From the NCBI GenBank assembly GCA_902362455.1, contig CABIWJ010000008.1, forward strand, positions 1 to 64,000: a stretch of DNA of 64,000 nucleotides. The letters run 5' to 3'. How positions within the stretch are numbered: the first letter of the stretch is position 1; each line of letters begins with the position of its first letter. The position numbers were made by a program, and so were the translations under genes. Below the pieces are notes generated by a model. It was not told the origin of the DNA. It did no database searches and saw only the letters and a program-made list of their open reading frames with translations. Shown here piece after piece: positions 44,551 to 52,902 of the stretch. Source of the DNA: Eubacteriaceae bacterium. Lineage in GTDB: Bacteria > Bacillota > Clostridia > Lachnospirales > Lachnospiraceae.

Positions 44551-45534
44551 CTATCTACTAAATAATTCAGGATATGTTTCATATAAAAAATCTTCCACAC
44601 AAAGATATTTCTTTACTCTCTCAAAATTATCAAGTATTGCTTCCTTTCTGTCTTCGTAATCTGCTTTATTGCATTTATCAATTATATTATCTATATTCTC
44701 TAAATCTTTTTCTTTAATAATAATAATACCATCTTTATTAAAAAATTTATCTATTTTTTCTGCTCCTAAGTATATTGGAATCGTCATTGATGCAAAACAA
44801 TTTAATAATTTCTCTGTAAAATAAAATTCATTTATATTATTTTCAATAGCAAAACTATATCTGTAATTTGTTAACGATTCTGCTATTTTTATATTTTTAC
44901 CACCATCAAAAGTTCCAAAAACATCACCTTTTCCCGTATTTTTCAAATATCTTGCAATTTCCATTCTTACTTTATGCAAATGACACATATTCTTATCCGA
45001 TGACACAATTGAAATATTCCTGTCTTTTTTTAAATATAATTTTTCATCTAATTGTCCACCACCATGTTTGGTTCCATAATAAACTCCTGCTGCCGGTACA
45101 TATATTGCATTGCTATAATTATTTAATATCTTAGCTGAATGAGTAAATATTTTATCAAATTCATTACTTAATCCCGGATTTCTGTCAAAAATTTCGTAGT
45201 CTCCCGGAAAAATAGCCTCAGATTCTATTAAATATGCATATTTTTTTTGCGGATTTCCTTTAGTCTCAGTTATATAATTATGACTATAAACATGTATTGG
45301 TAATCTGAATGAATATCGGTCCCAGAATAAATGTAAAGGCATTCTTCCATAAGTGAAACTATACGGATATGTCCAAGACTGATTATCTCTTAAATACCAT
45401 ACATTCATTTGCTCACCATTAGCATTATATAATTCAGGTTCTTCTATATTAGTGAAACCACTATATTTTTCATTTTCCTTATTTTTCTTTTTAATATGCA
45501 TATCATTTATGCATTTTCTTATATAACTTCTCAT
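44551..45534 (-). CDS. Family 10 (fucosyltransferase-like) glycosyltransferase
   Basis: 327 residues. The C-terminal half carries the GT10 pattern: RNISIVSSDKN, VRMEIARYLKNTG, VFGTF, NYRYSFAIENNINEFYFTEKLLNCFASMTIPIYLGA, matching the alpha-1,3/1,4-fucosyltransferase donor site. Its start overlaps the preceding gene by 32 nt; an in-frame ATG at 45501 directly after that stop is an alternative, but AGAGG precedes 45534. GT10 enzymes use GDP-fucose; no GDP-fucose pathway gene is in the window, so another nucleotide-deoxysugar is possible. Confidence 0.82.
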   Translation of the reverse strand: MRSYIRKCINDMHIKKKNKENEKYSGFTNIEEPELYNANGEQMNVWYLRDNQSWTYPYSFTYGRMPLHLFWDRYSFRLPIHVYSHNYITETKGNPQKKYAYLIESEAIFPGDYEIFDRNPGLSNEFDKIFTHSAKILNNYSNAIYVPAAGVYYGTKHGGGQLDEKLYLKKDRNISIVSSDKNMCHLHKVRMEIARYLKNTGKGDVFGTFDGGKNIKIAESLTNYRYSFAIENNINEFYFTEKLLNCFASMTIPIYLGAEKIDKFFNKDGIIIIKEKDLENIDNIIDKCNKADYEDRKEAILDNFERVKKYLCVEDFLYETYPELFSR

Positions 45535-46516
45535 TACGTCTTACCTCTCTCTTATTCAATGCATAACGTATAACTGGCCTGCATAATGGTATTCTTATAA
45601 AATCTATTACTATTTTCTCCATTATGGATATTTCTAATAATTTTTTATTTTTATATATGTCACTCAAAAGTATTTTTATATCTTTATCAGTACCATTTGT
45701 CCTTATAGCCTGTTTGAGCAATTGATAGCTTTGCCATGCTGAGCGTTTTCTTATTATTTTCTCATATTCCGGATATTTTTCACAAATCATTTCAATCATT
45801 TTATTATGTGCATCTACTGAACTTGCTTTTCCTATCTTATATGTATGGCTAACACTACTTTCCCTCTTTCTATAATGATACATTTTTTTTCTTATCTGAC
45901 CAAGTCTTTCCGTAGCCATAATACAGTCTATCGTAACACACATATCCTCAGCTACCATCAATTCACAATTAAAACGCAATTTCTTCTTCAGTCTTTCTAA
46001 ATTAAACACTTTGTTACATACAGATGCACACATCATATTATTGGTATCATCTGTTATACACATTTTAATAGCTTCTTTTTGTTTAATATATTCACACTTA
46101 TCTGAATATTCATCATCCCCTATATCATTTCCGTAAAATCCATAAGCTACTATATCTAAATCTTCCTCAATAATAATTTTCATTACTATAGCATATGTAT
46201 TACTATCTATATAATCATCCCCGTCTACAAAGCTTATATATTTTCCTCTAGCCATTGCGACTCCACAATTTCTTGCAATACTTACGCCTTCGTTTTCTTT
46301 ATGTAGTACAATTACATTCTTATAATGCTCTTTATAATAATCACATTTCAAGCCACTTCCATCTGTTGAGCCATCATCTATAAGTATTATTTCTATATTA
46401 TTATCATATGACTGTTCTATAATAGACTTAACACATTTCTCAATATATTCAGATACATTATACACAGGAACAACGACTGATAAAATAATATTATCCAAAG
46501 TTTCTCTCCATTTCAT
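45503..46516 (-). CDS. Family 2 glycosyltransferase
   Basis: 337 residues. Start motif LSVVVPVYNVSEYIEKCVKSIIEQSYDNNIEIILIDDGSTDGS, then GVSIARNCGVAMARGKYISFVDGDDYID (DxD) and AEDMCVTIDCI. Typical capsule/EPS GT2. The ATG at 46516 overlaps the upstream gene by 26 nt; a TTG at 46498 has GGAGAG 5 nt before it and may be the true start. Both ends overlap neighbours, so the genes are tightly coupled. Confidence 0.92.
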   Translation of the reverse strand: MKWRETLDNIILSVVVPVYNVSEYIEKCVKSIIEQSYDNNIEIILIDDGSTDGSGLKCDYYKEHYKNVIVLHKENEGVSIARNCGVAMARGKYISFVDGDDYIDSNTYAIVMKIIIEEDLDIVAYGFYGNDIGDDEYSDKCEYIKQKEAIKMCITDDTNNMMCASVCNKVFNLERLKKKLRFNCELMVAEDMCVTIDCIMATERLGQIRKKMYHYRKRESSVSHTYKIGKASSVDAHNKMIEMICEKYPEYEKIIRKRSAWQSYQLLKQAIRTNGTDKDIKILLSDIYKNKKLLEISIMEKIVIDFIRIPLCRPVIRYALNKREVRRNEKLYKKMHK

Positions 46517-47645
46517 TTTTGTCTTTTTTATTCTGGATTATCCTCTTATAAACATTTATATATTTATTATTTATATTTTCCATATCAAATTTTTCTACTG
46601 CATATTCTGTTATTTTTTTAGAATCAAATCTATAGAAATTATCTATCATATATTTTATTCCATCTGAAAGTGCAGTCACATCATTCTTTTCAACTATAAT
46701 AGCGGCATCTTTATCCACAAGAGAATCAGCCCCTCCAGATTTAGTAACAACCAAAGGCTTGCCTAACATCATACTTTCCTCAACAAAAACTCCTGCCGAT
46801 TCGGTCAGGCTGGCTGAAATGGCGAAATCCATACTTTTTATTATTTTGTATGTTTCCTCTTTAGATAACTGTCCATAAAATTTACAATTGTCTTGTATTC
46901 CCAGTTCATATGCCATTTGCTCGTATTTTTTCTTATAAATTCCATCTCCAACTATATGTAAATATATATTTTTGCCATTCTCTAATACTTTCTTTAATGC
47001 CGGCAATAATATATGATACCCCTTTACATATTCATTATAAAAAGCTGCTACTATGACCGCATTAACAGAACTATCTTTTCTTACATCTAGTGGTATAACA
47101 TCTTTTCTTATATTTATCCCATTATACATTACCTGAAATTTGCAATCAGGAAATACTTCCCTCAATTTGTTTGTTAAATAATCTGACACACAGAAATTTG
47201 CCTTTGATTTTCTATAAACATTATGTATTATTCTCTTACTCCTGCTATTATTAATATCGGTTAATTCAAGTGGACAATGTTCTGTAATTACAACCGGTAT
47301 ATTAAATAACCTTCCTAATGCAATTGCATATTTTCCGGCACTGCCCGCTACATGCGCATGTATTATATCAGGTTTAAATTCCTTATTTATTCTCTTGAAG
47401 GCAAGGAAAATGTCTGTAAGACGCTGAATTTTGTATTTCAATCCTTCTTTAAACCTTGTACGGTATATTCTTACTCCGCTATCAATTTCACACGAACATC
47501 TCTCTTTCTGCTCTATATCAAATGGCCAGAAAAGCGCTACATTACATTTTTCTTTCATATTCATAATCTGCTCATAATGAAATATACCTGCACTAATTTC
47601 TTTATTTAATCCGGTATACCACGAAACCATCATAAGTACATTCAT
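46491..47645 (-). CDS. Family 4 glycosyltransferase
   Basis: 384 residues, GT-B fold. N-terminal MNVLMMVSWYTGLNKEISAGIF, the acceptor-side region PDIIHAHVAGSAGKYAIALGRLFNIPVVITEHCP, and the donor-side E-x7-E element ESAGVFVEESMMLGKPLVVTKSGGADSLV. A retaining transferase using a nucleotide sugar. AAAGGAG lies about 10 nt before the ATG. Confidence 0.95.
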   Translation of the reverse strand: MNVLMMVSWYTGLNKEISAGIFHYEQIMNMKEKCNVALFWPFDIEQKERCSCEIDSGVRIYRTRFKEGLKYKIQRLTDIFLAFKRINKEFKPDIIHAHVAGSAGKYAIALGRLFNIPVVITEHCPLELTDINNSRSKRIIHNVYRKSKANFCVSDYLTNKLREVFPDCKFQVMYNGINIRKDVIPLDVRKDSSVNAVIVAAFYNEYVKGYHILLPALKKVLENGKNIYLHIVGDGIYKKKYEQMAYELGIQDNCKFYGQLSKEETYKIIKSMDFAISASLTESAGVFVEESMMLGKPLVVTKSGGADSLVDKDAAIIVEKNDVTALSDGIKYMIDNFYRFDSKKITEYAVEKFDMENINNKYINVYKRIIQNKKDKNEMERNFG

Positions 47646-47718
47646 AATATTATAGCTCCTTTATACAGAATAACTACTTTCTACATATGCTTTATAAAAT
47701 ATCTTAACTTCTACCGCT

Positions 47719-48552
47719 TTAAATCTCCAGCCCATTATACCAATTATCAAATCCTACATTTTCCCATGGCATAGCTCTGTCAAAATGATATCTCCATGGA
47801 TAGGCATTTTCACCAGTTACTTTATTCTTAATATTTCTAATATCTCCAATTACTTTTGCCGGATTTCCTGCTACAACTGTATATTCTTCTACATTTTTTA
47901 TAACAATAGCACCTGCTGCAATCATTGAGTCCCTTTCTACTTTAATTCCCGGTAACAATAAAGCACCTGCTGCAATTATAGCAAAAGTCCCTACCGTAAC
48001 TCCAAGAAAATCCTGTGATGGCGGAGTTGGATCATTAGTAAAGGTAACATTAGGAAATACCCACACATAGCTACTTATTTTCGTATATTGACCCATAAAT
48101 ACTTTACTATGCACTCTTACATAACTACCAATTTCACAATGATCCTGAATGTCTGACAATGTTCCTATACTTACATTATCACCTATGGTACTCTTTTCCC
48201 TGATTGTAGCATGATGCCCTGTCTGAAAATTATTACCTATATTATTATCATTATAGATAACTGTATAACTCCTTATTAGTGCGTTGTCACCTATGTTCAG
48301 TGTATGATTTAGATTGCTGAAATCATTATAAAAATCCATCAAATGCTCACCAAGTATACAACCTGCCTCAACTTTTGAATTTTGTCCTATTCTTGTTCCA
48401 TCACGAATTATTACATTAGAATCTATATAGGAATTATCCCCTATATATACATTATCTTCTATTATACAATTATGTCCTATTCTGACATTTTTTCCTATTC
48501 GGGCATCAGATGAAATAATACAATTTTTTCCAATCATACAACCAGGTTCCAA
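47719..48552 (-). CDS. Left-handed beta-helix acyltransferase, likely sugar 3-N-acetyltransferase
   Basis: 277 residues from a TTG at 48552; the GTG at 48558 is only 1 nt after GGAGG, whereas TTG is 7 nt away. Hexapeptide repeats ([LIV]GxxxxI) run from residue 5 to about 215, with the catalytic-type His in FQTGHHATIREKS and a C-terminal GNPAKVIGDI cap. Related proteins (FdtD/QdtC, WxcM N-terminal domain) acetylate dTDP-3-amino-3,6-dideoxyhexoses. The FdtA/FdtB genes in the same cluster make that role likely, but PglD-like or O-acetylation is not excluded. Confidence 0.85.
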   Translation of the reverse strand: MEPGCMIGKNCIISSDARIGKNVRIGHNCIIEDNVYIGDNSYIDSNVIIRDGTRIGQNSKVEAGCILGEHLMDFYNDFSNLNHTLNIGDNALIRSYTVIYNDNNIGNNFQTGHHATIREKSTIGDNVSIGTLSDIQDHCEIGSYVRVHSKVFMGQYTKISSYVWVFPNVTFTNDPTPPSQDFLGVTVGTFAIIAAGALLLPGIKVERDSMIAAGAIVIKNVEEYTVVAGNPAKVIGDIRNIKNKVTGENAYPWRYHFDRAMPWENVGFDNWYNGLEI

Positions 48553-48570
48553 CTCCACACCTCCATTTCC

Positions 48571-49425
48571 CTAAAACTCAATCTCTTTCAAATATCTTGC
48601 TAACGCATCCTGCCATGTTGGTAAGGGCTCGAATCCATTTTCTACAAGTTTACTCTTATCTAAGCGACTGTTAAATGGTCTTGCTGCCTTTGATACACCA
48701 TATTCTGCTGTAGTTACAGGAACGACCTTAGTTGTGTAACCTGCCTGTTTATAGATTTCGCAAGTAAAATCATACCATGAAATATATCCGCCCTCGTTTG
48801 TTGCATGATAGTATCCATATTTGTCTGTCTGAATCATATCTACTAAAAGTCTTGCAAGGTCATATGTGTATGTTGGTGTACCTACCTGGTCATTTACTAC
48901 TGTTACTGTATCGTGAGTCTTTCCAACATTTAACATAGTCTTGATGAAGTTCTTGCCATTTACGCCAAATACCCATGCAATTCTTACGATAAAATATTTG
49001 TCAAGTGTTTCACTTACAGCTAATTCACCCTCTAATTTTGTCTGTCCATATACATTAAGAGGCTTATAATCCTTACAATCAGGCTGCCATGGTGTTTCGC
49101 CCTGACCATTAAATACATAATCGGTGCTGATATACATCATCTTTATATCAAGTTCTTTACATACATCTGCGATGTTCTTAGTTCCACCTGCATTAATTTT
49201 ACGGCAGATTTCTTCATTATCTTCTGCGGCATCAACTGCTGTGTATGCGGCACAATGAATTACACCATCAACCTTTGATTCTGTAATAACTTTCTTTACT
49301 GCTGCTGCATCTGTGATATCCATTTCTTCAATGTCTACACCAACTGCTTCAATATTATTCTTCTTTAATTCGTTAACAACGTCAAATCCTAACTGACCTT
49401 TTACACCTGTTACTAAAATTCTCAT
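48571..49425 (-). CDS. rfbD: dTDP-4-dehydrorhamnose reductase
   Basis: 284 residues from the ATG at 49425, which has GGAG 7 nt upstream; 49437 lies on the SD itself. SDR fold with GVKGQLGFDV, AAYTAVDAAEDN, YISTDYVFNG and the catalytic YGQTKLEGE. It reduces dTDP-4-keto-rhamnose to dTDP-rhamnose. RfbA, RfbB and RfbC are not in this window and must be elsewhere. It is the promoter-proximal gene of the glycan cluster, implying rhamnose in the product. Confidence 0.95.
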   Translation of the reverse strand: MRILVTGVKGQLGFDVVNELKKNNIEAVGVDIEEMDITDAAAVKKVITESKVDGVIHCAAYTAVDAAEDNEEICRKINAGGTKNIADVCKELDIKMMYISTDYVFNGQGETPWQPDCKDYKPLNVYGQTKLEGELAVSETLDKYFIVRIAWVFGVNGKNFIKTMLNVGKTHDTVTVVNDQVGTPTYTYDLARLLVDMIQTDKYGYYHATNEGGYISWYDFTCEIYKQAGYTTKVVPVTTAEYGVSKAARPFNSRLDKSKLVENGFEPLPTWQDALARYLKEIEF

Positions 49426-49588
49426 TTTAATCTCCATTCTGAAGCGCTGCTTTTAGTTTTTATTTTTAGATTTTCCAGAATATCAGGGGTATATTTTTTT
49501 CTATAAATTTCCTAAATTGTTAAAAATATCAATTCACCCTTTTTATCTTATATATTATATATAATCATTAAATTCTTAATACTATCAA

Positions 49589-49657
49589 TTATCTGTCACG
49601 CTTCCCTTCAGATAACCATATACCTGTACTAAGATGTCAGAATCAATAAGTATTCTG
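49589..49657. other. Two conserved-looking hairpins in a 315-bp gap
   Basis: TTATCTG (49589-49595) pairs with CAGATAA (49609-49615), and CAGAAT (49638-49643) with ATTCTG (49652-49657). They lie between the ParB-like gene stop and rfbD. Neither has a good T-run. The remainder of 49426-49740 is very AT-rich and should hold the promoter of the glycan operon, but no convincing -35/-10 pair was found. Confidence 0.4.
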
Positions 49658-49740
49658 CTCCTGGCATTATATTAATATATTATTAATATATATCAAAATA
49701 CCTATAATAATCAATACACTCTTACTTGTATAACACTATT

Positions 49741-50340
49741 CTAATCAGCCCTGACCATAACACGTATACTTTTAATTCCAAGTGCAATGGCCGCTAATAC
49801 ATTATATTCTCCACTGTATATAGATACTTTTTCATCATCAAGTGTCTTTTTGTCTATAACCACAGGTTCATCAAAATCTTTATTCTTCACTAAGTACGCT
49901 ATCTTCTCTCTTATTCTGTCCTGATCAGGCTTTGCAATATTTAGTTTGATTTCATCTATATCTATTACAGGCTGAATTGTGTAATCTCTGATAATTTCGT
50001 AAACCCACTGATCCCTGCTTTTAACATTAGCCATTCTTACATAAGCACTTTCAACGCCAAGCATTACAAGAGCATTATATCCAACAATACCAGATACAAC
50101 CGCATATTTTCCATATCCCAAAGGTCGTACCACAATCGTATTTCTATGATAGTTCATAAATTTCATTTCTCTATCCTTATCATCGCCTATGTCTTTAATC
50201 CGTTTATCAAGTGAATCCAGAATACTTTTATCAAGATTCTTGTGAATTTCCTCCACAACTTCTATATCACTCATATGAATCTTTATGAGTTTCTTATTCT
50301 TTCTCTTCCACGCATTTGTGTATGTTTTAAAAAATCTCAT
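49741..50340 (-). CDS. Protein with two ParB/sulfiredoxin-like half-domains
   Basis: 199 residues from the ATG at 50340, which has GGAGG 7 nt upstream (50394 lacks an SD). Residues ~20-40 contain IKIHMSDIEVVEEIHKN, like the first strand-helix of ParB/Srx domains. Two similar segments follow: YAVVSGIVGYNALVMLGVES (middle) and VSIYSGEYNVLAAIALGIKS (C-terminal), each a variant of the ParB-type G-x-x-R/N-A-x-x-x-x-G pattern. No HTH is seen, so a chromosome-partition role is unlikely. Function unknown. Confidence 0.7.
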   Translation of the reverse strand: MRFFKTYTNAWKRKNKKLIKIHMSDIEVVEEIHKNLDKSILDSLDKRIKDIGDDKDREMKFMNYHRNTIVVRPLGYGKYAVVSGIVGYNALVMLGVESAYVRMANVKSRDQWVYEIIRDYTIQPVIDIDEIKLNIAKPDQDRIREKIAYLVKNKDFDEPVVIDKKTLDDEKVSIYSGEYNVLAAIALGIKSIRVMVRAD

Positions 50341-50520
50341 CTTTTTCCTCCACATTGTATTGTTATAAATTATTGTTATTAAACACCGGTTCACTAATTC
50401 TATTCCGGTATATTATATAATAAATTTCCAAACGATTAAAAACTTACTGCACATATTCCTATCATTTGCAAATACACCTAATTCACATAATTAATGTTAC
50501 TACGCACAAATAACAGATTA

Positions 50521-50544
50521 AAAAATCATAGATAGATGATTTTT
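50521..50544 (-). terminator. Terminator after tRNA adenosine deaminase unit
   Basis: AAAAATCAT (50521-50529) pairs perfectly with ATGATTTTT (50536-50544); on the minus strand it ends in a T-run. The rest of the gap 50341-50520 is AT-rich with one ACCGG/CCGGT inverted pair near 50384-50408 and no gene. Confidence 0.7.
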
Positions 50545-50645
50545 CAATCTGGCTTAATAATTACTTTCTTTTTATCACTTTCAAATTTCGCAATTCCAAT
50601 TCTATTTATATCTTCAATATCTGTTAATTTAAGTGTATATATCAT
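50544..50645 (-). CDS. Possible 33-residue small protein
   Basis: A short open frame from the ATG at 50645 to a TGA at 50544-50546 that overlaps the terminator stem. The peptide begins MIYTLKLTDIEDINRIGI, then FESDKKKVIIKPD, with balanced composition. No clear SD is visible (GTGAAAG only). Position between the deaminase gene and its terminator gives it a plausible transcript. Low confidence. Confidence 0.25.
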   Translation of the reverse strand: MIYTLKLTDIEDINRIGIAKFESDKKKVIIKPD

Positions 50646-50716
50646 TTTAACGAACTTTCACATATTTTTCAATATCATATTCTATTTTATTTATACTTTT
50701 TCTTTATTGTATTTCT

Positions 50717-51205
50717 TTATTGCATTTTTTCCAGGTCCTTTTCATCTTTTTTACGTTTTCGCAGATTTTTAAAAAAATCTGATAACATTTCACTACATTC
50801 CTCCTGTAAAATCCCCGACTCAATTTCCACCTGGTGATTAAATTCTTTGACCTGTAACAAATTAATAACCGAACCTGCACTTCCTGCCTTAGGATTCATA
50901 CTTCCGATATATACCTTTTTTATTCTCGATTGTACAATAGCGCCTGCACACATCTGGCAAGGTTCAAGCGTGACATACATTTCACAGTCATCTAACCTCC
51001 AGTCTCCGAGCCTCTTACTCGCCTTCTTTATAGCATTCAATTCCGCATGTGACAATGTATTTTTATCAATGTTACGCCTGTTGTATCCCCTTGCAATTAT
51101 TTTGCCATGATATACAATCACACAGCCTATAGGCACTTCATCTATATTTTCTGCCTTTTTCGCCTGTTTAATTGCCGCCTTCATATATCGTTCTTCTGTC
51201 GTCAT
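50717..51205 (-). CDS. tadA: tRNA-specific adenosine-34 deaminase
   Basis: 162 residues. Zinc deaminase motifs HAELNAI and PCQMC are present, with GCVIVYHGKIIARGYNRR before and VYIGSMNPKAGSAGSV after, the latter typical of TadA rather than of free-base deaminases. It converts A34 to inosine in tRNA-Arg(ACG). Unrelated to the tad pilus genes. Confidence 0.95.
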   Translation of the reverse strand: MTTEERYMKAAIKQAKKAENIDEVPIGCVIVYHGKIIARGYNRRNIDKNTLSHAELNAIKKASKRLGDWRLDDCEMYVTLEPCQMCAGAIVQSRIKKVYIGSMNPKAGSAGSVINLLQVKEFNHQVEIESGILQEECSEMLSDFFKNLRKRKKDEKDLEKMQ

Positions 51206-51754
51206 TATTAATCCTCACTTACTCGTTAACTTTATCTATTATAAATATCCATTTTCCGGATATGTATTTATGTTAGCTACTTACTCATTAACTCTATCTG
51301 TTATCTTTTTATTCTTTTCTATATTACCCGAATAAAGAATGTCGCCTGTGACATTCTCCGCCTGCGGCGGGTTGCTATAGCAATATTTTCTGCTCCACCA
51401 CAGTGCGCTCCTCGCGGAGCGTTTTTTACTTACCAGGACAATTTCAACGAAATTTCCTGGTAAGTAAAAATATCAAAATTGCTTTTAACTGACCAATTAA
51501 TTATTAGCATTCCATTACTTTTTGTTACAATATCCTTCGATATATTACAATAATGTAAAATTTTTGTATTAATCTATTATATTGCTTGCATATTTTATTA
51601 TAATATTTTTTAATATATTTAGCTAGTAAATAAACAATAATATCAGCATATATTCTACATATATCAACATCTATTAACATATATTGCATTTATATTATTC
51701 TATTTACTATATGTTTCTTTACTTAACAATCAAAATATTAAGGCGGGTATGAAT
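51206..51754. other. 549-bp gap: repeat B copy 2 plus AT-rich upstream region
   Basis: Between the divergent deaminase gene and the plus-strand secreted protein. Contains repeat B copy 2 (51331-51470). The part 51471-51740 is extremely AT-rich, with short repeats such as ATATATCAACATC/TATTAACATATA near 51655-51685; it must hold the promoter of the secreted-protein gene, but I could not pick one confidently. Confidence 0.6.
51331..51470 (+). repeat. GC-rich hairpin repeat, family B copy 2
   Basis: Matches 27669-27807 in order and orientation. The last stem (ACTTACCAGGA...TCCTGGTAAGT) is perfect here; relative to copy 1 an A was added in one arm and a T in the other, and the single C-A mismatch of copy 1 is a C-G pair. 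Confidence 0.85.
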
Positions 51755-52873
51755 ATGCGTAGGTCAAAAACTTCTATAAGGTTAATATTAATTCTTCTGA
51801 CAATAACAATTTTTTCAGCATTATCGATAACGTTGTATAGTCATTTATGTGTAAAATCAGACCGGAGTGTCAAAACAGATGCTGCGGGCACTGATATTTC
51901 TAATTCCACTATATCAGATGGTTCTGATAACTCTGATAGTCCTGATAGCCCTAAACAGGTATCTACATCTCCGGAATGTAAAACTTTATTTAAAATAAAT
52001 GGTCTCCATAATGGCGATGTTAAATTCTATGATAACAAATATATTGTCGGCAATGATAACGGAACTCTTGGTATCTTTGATTTTAACGGACAAAGAATTT
52101 GTAAATATGATGACATTAAATTAAACTGGCTGAGTGTTGAAAACACTGATAACGTTATTATATATGCAAATTCTAATAAGGAAGTCGGAATACTTAAGCT
52201 TGATGATTCACTAAATATCATCTTCCATGAAATTATAATGAGAAATGATAAAATGGCTATAGATCCTACAATTCTAAAAATTAATGATACATACTTTATT
52301 ACCATTACAACCATCACTGGCACGATAAATAATTCAAACCCAGATAAAGATAATGGCATCTATTCCGTCGACTTATACAAATCAAAAGATTTACTCAACT
52401 GGACATATATGGATACAATTATTAAAGATAACCACAACATAGAAGACCTTGTAGCTATGAGTGTCAATGGTACTTATTATATATTCTTTGAGCGTGAAGT
52501 TGTCGATAAAGGCAATTCCTCATTAGAGGTTATTTTCTCCAATAATAATGGTATTAAATGGAGTTCTCCAAAACTTCTTTGTAAGGCTGAATCCGACAAC
52601 GAATTAGGCAATCTTATCTTCTATAAGAACAAATTTATTCTTTATTACAGCAGTGACTACCTTAATAAAGGAACTTCCTATGAAGGTGCTTCAATTTTTG
52701 TAAAATCTTTTGATAAAAACCTTGAAAATGCATCTTCCCCTAAAGTATATAAGGAATTTTCAAGTACATTGCTATTTGATGTTCTCAAATCAGATGATTC
52801 CTTATACATCGTTTATAACGAACATTATATGACACAGTCGAATATGGTTCTGGCACAAATTTCACTATATTAA
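51755..52873 (+). CDS. Membrane-anchored or secreted beta-propeller-like protein
   Basis: 372 residues from the ATG at 51755; AAGGCGGG is 7 nt upstream of it but only 1 nt from the ATG at 51749. A basic start and a hydrophobic helix (residues 8-28) indicate a signal peptide or anchor. A Ser/Asp-rich linker (~40-72) follows. The rest is beta-rich with repeated aromatic blades (GNDNGTLGIFDFNGQ, NGIYSVDLYKSKDLLNWTYMDT, LEVIFSNNNGIKWSSPKLL, NLIFYKNKFILYYSSDYL), resembling sialidase/GH43-like propellers with Asp-box-like S-x-N-x-G-x-x-W. No catalytic residues were identified. Confidence 0.7.
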   Translation: MRRSKTSIRLILILLTITIFSALSITLYSHLCVKSDRSVKTDAAGTDISNSTISDGSDNSDSPDSPKQVSTSPECKTLFKINGLHNGDVKFYDNKYIVGNDNGTLGIFDFNGQRICKYDDIKLNWLSVENTDNVIIYANSNKEVGILKLDDSLNIIFHEIIMRNDKMAIDPTILKINDTYFITITTITGTINNSNPDKDNGIYSVDLYKSKDLLNWTYMDTIIKDNHNIEDLVAMSVNGTYYIFFEREVVDKGNSSLEVIFSNNNGIKWSSPKLLCKAESDNELGNLIFYKNKFILYYSSDYLNKGTSYEGASIFVKSFDKNLENASSPKVYKEFSSTLLFDVLKSDDSLYIVYNEHYMTQSNMVLAQISLY

Positions 52874-52902
52874 ATATGATATATCATCCTTTAATACAAA
52901 TA

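Noticed and set aside
39241..47700. Glycan cluster as a recent horizontal transfer bounded by attachment sites
   Set aside because: The region looks more AT-rich than its flanks, as is common for glycosyltransferase genes, but no integrase, IS element, tRNA junction or flanking direct repeat was found.
51749..51754. ATG at 51749 as start of the secreted protein
   Set aside because: It lies 1 nt after the SD AAGGCGGG; the ATG at 51755 has proper spacing.
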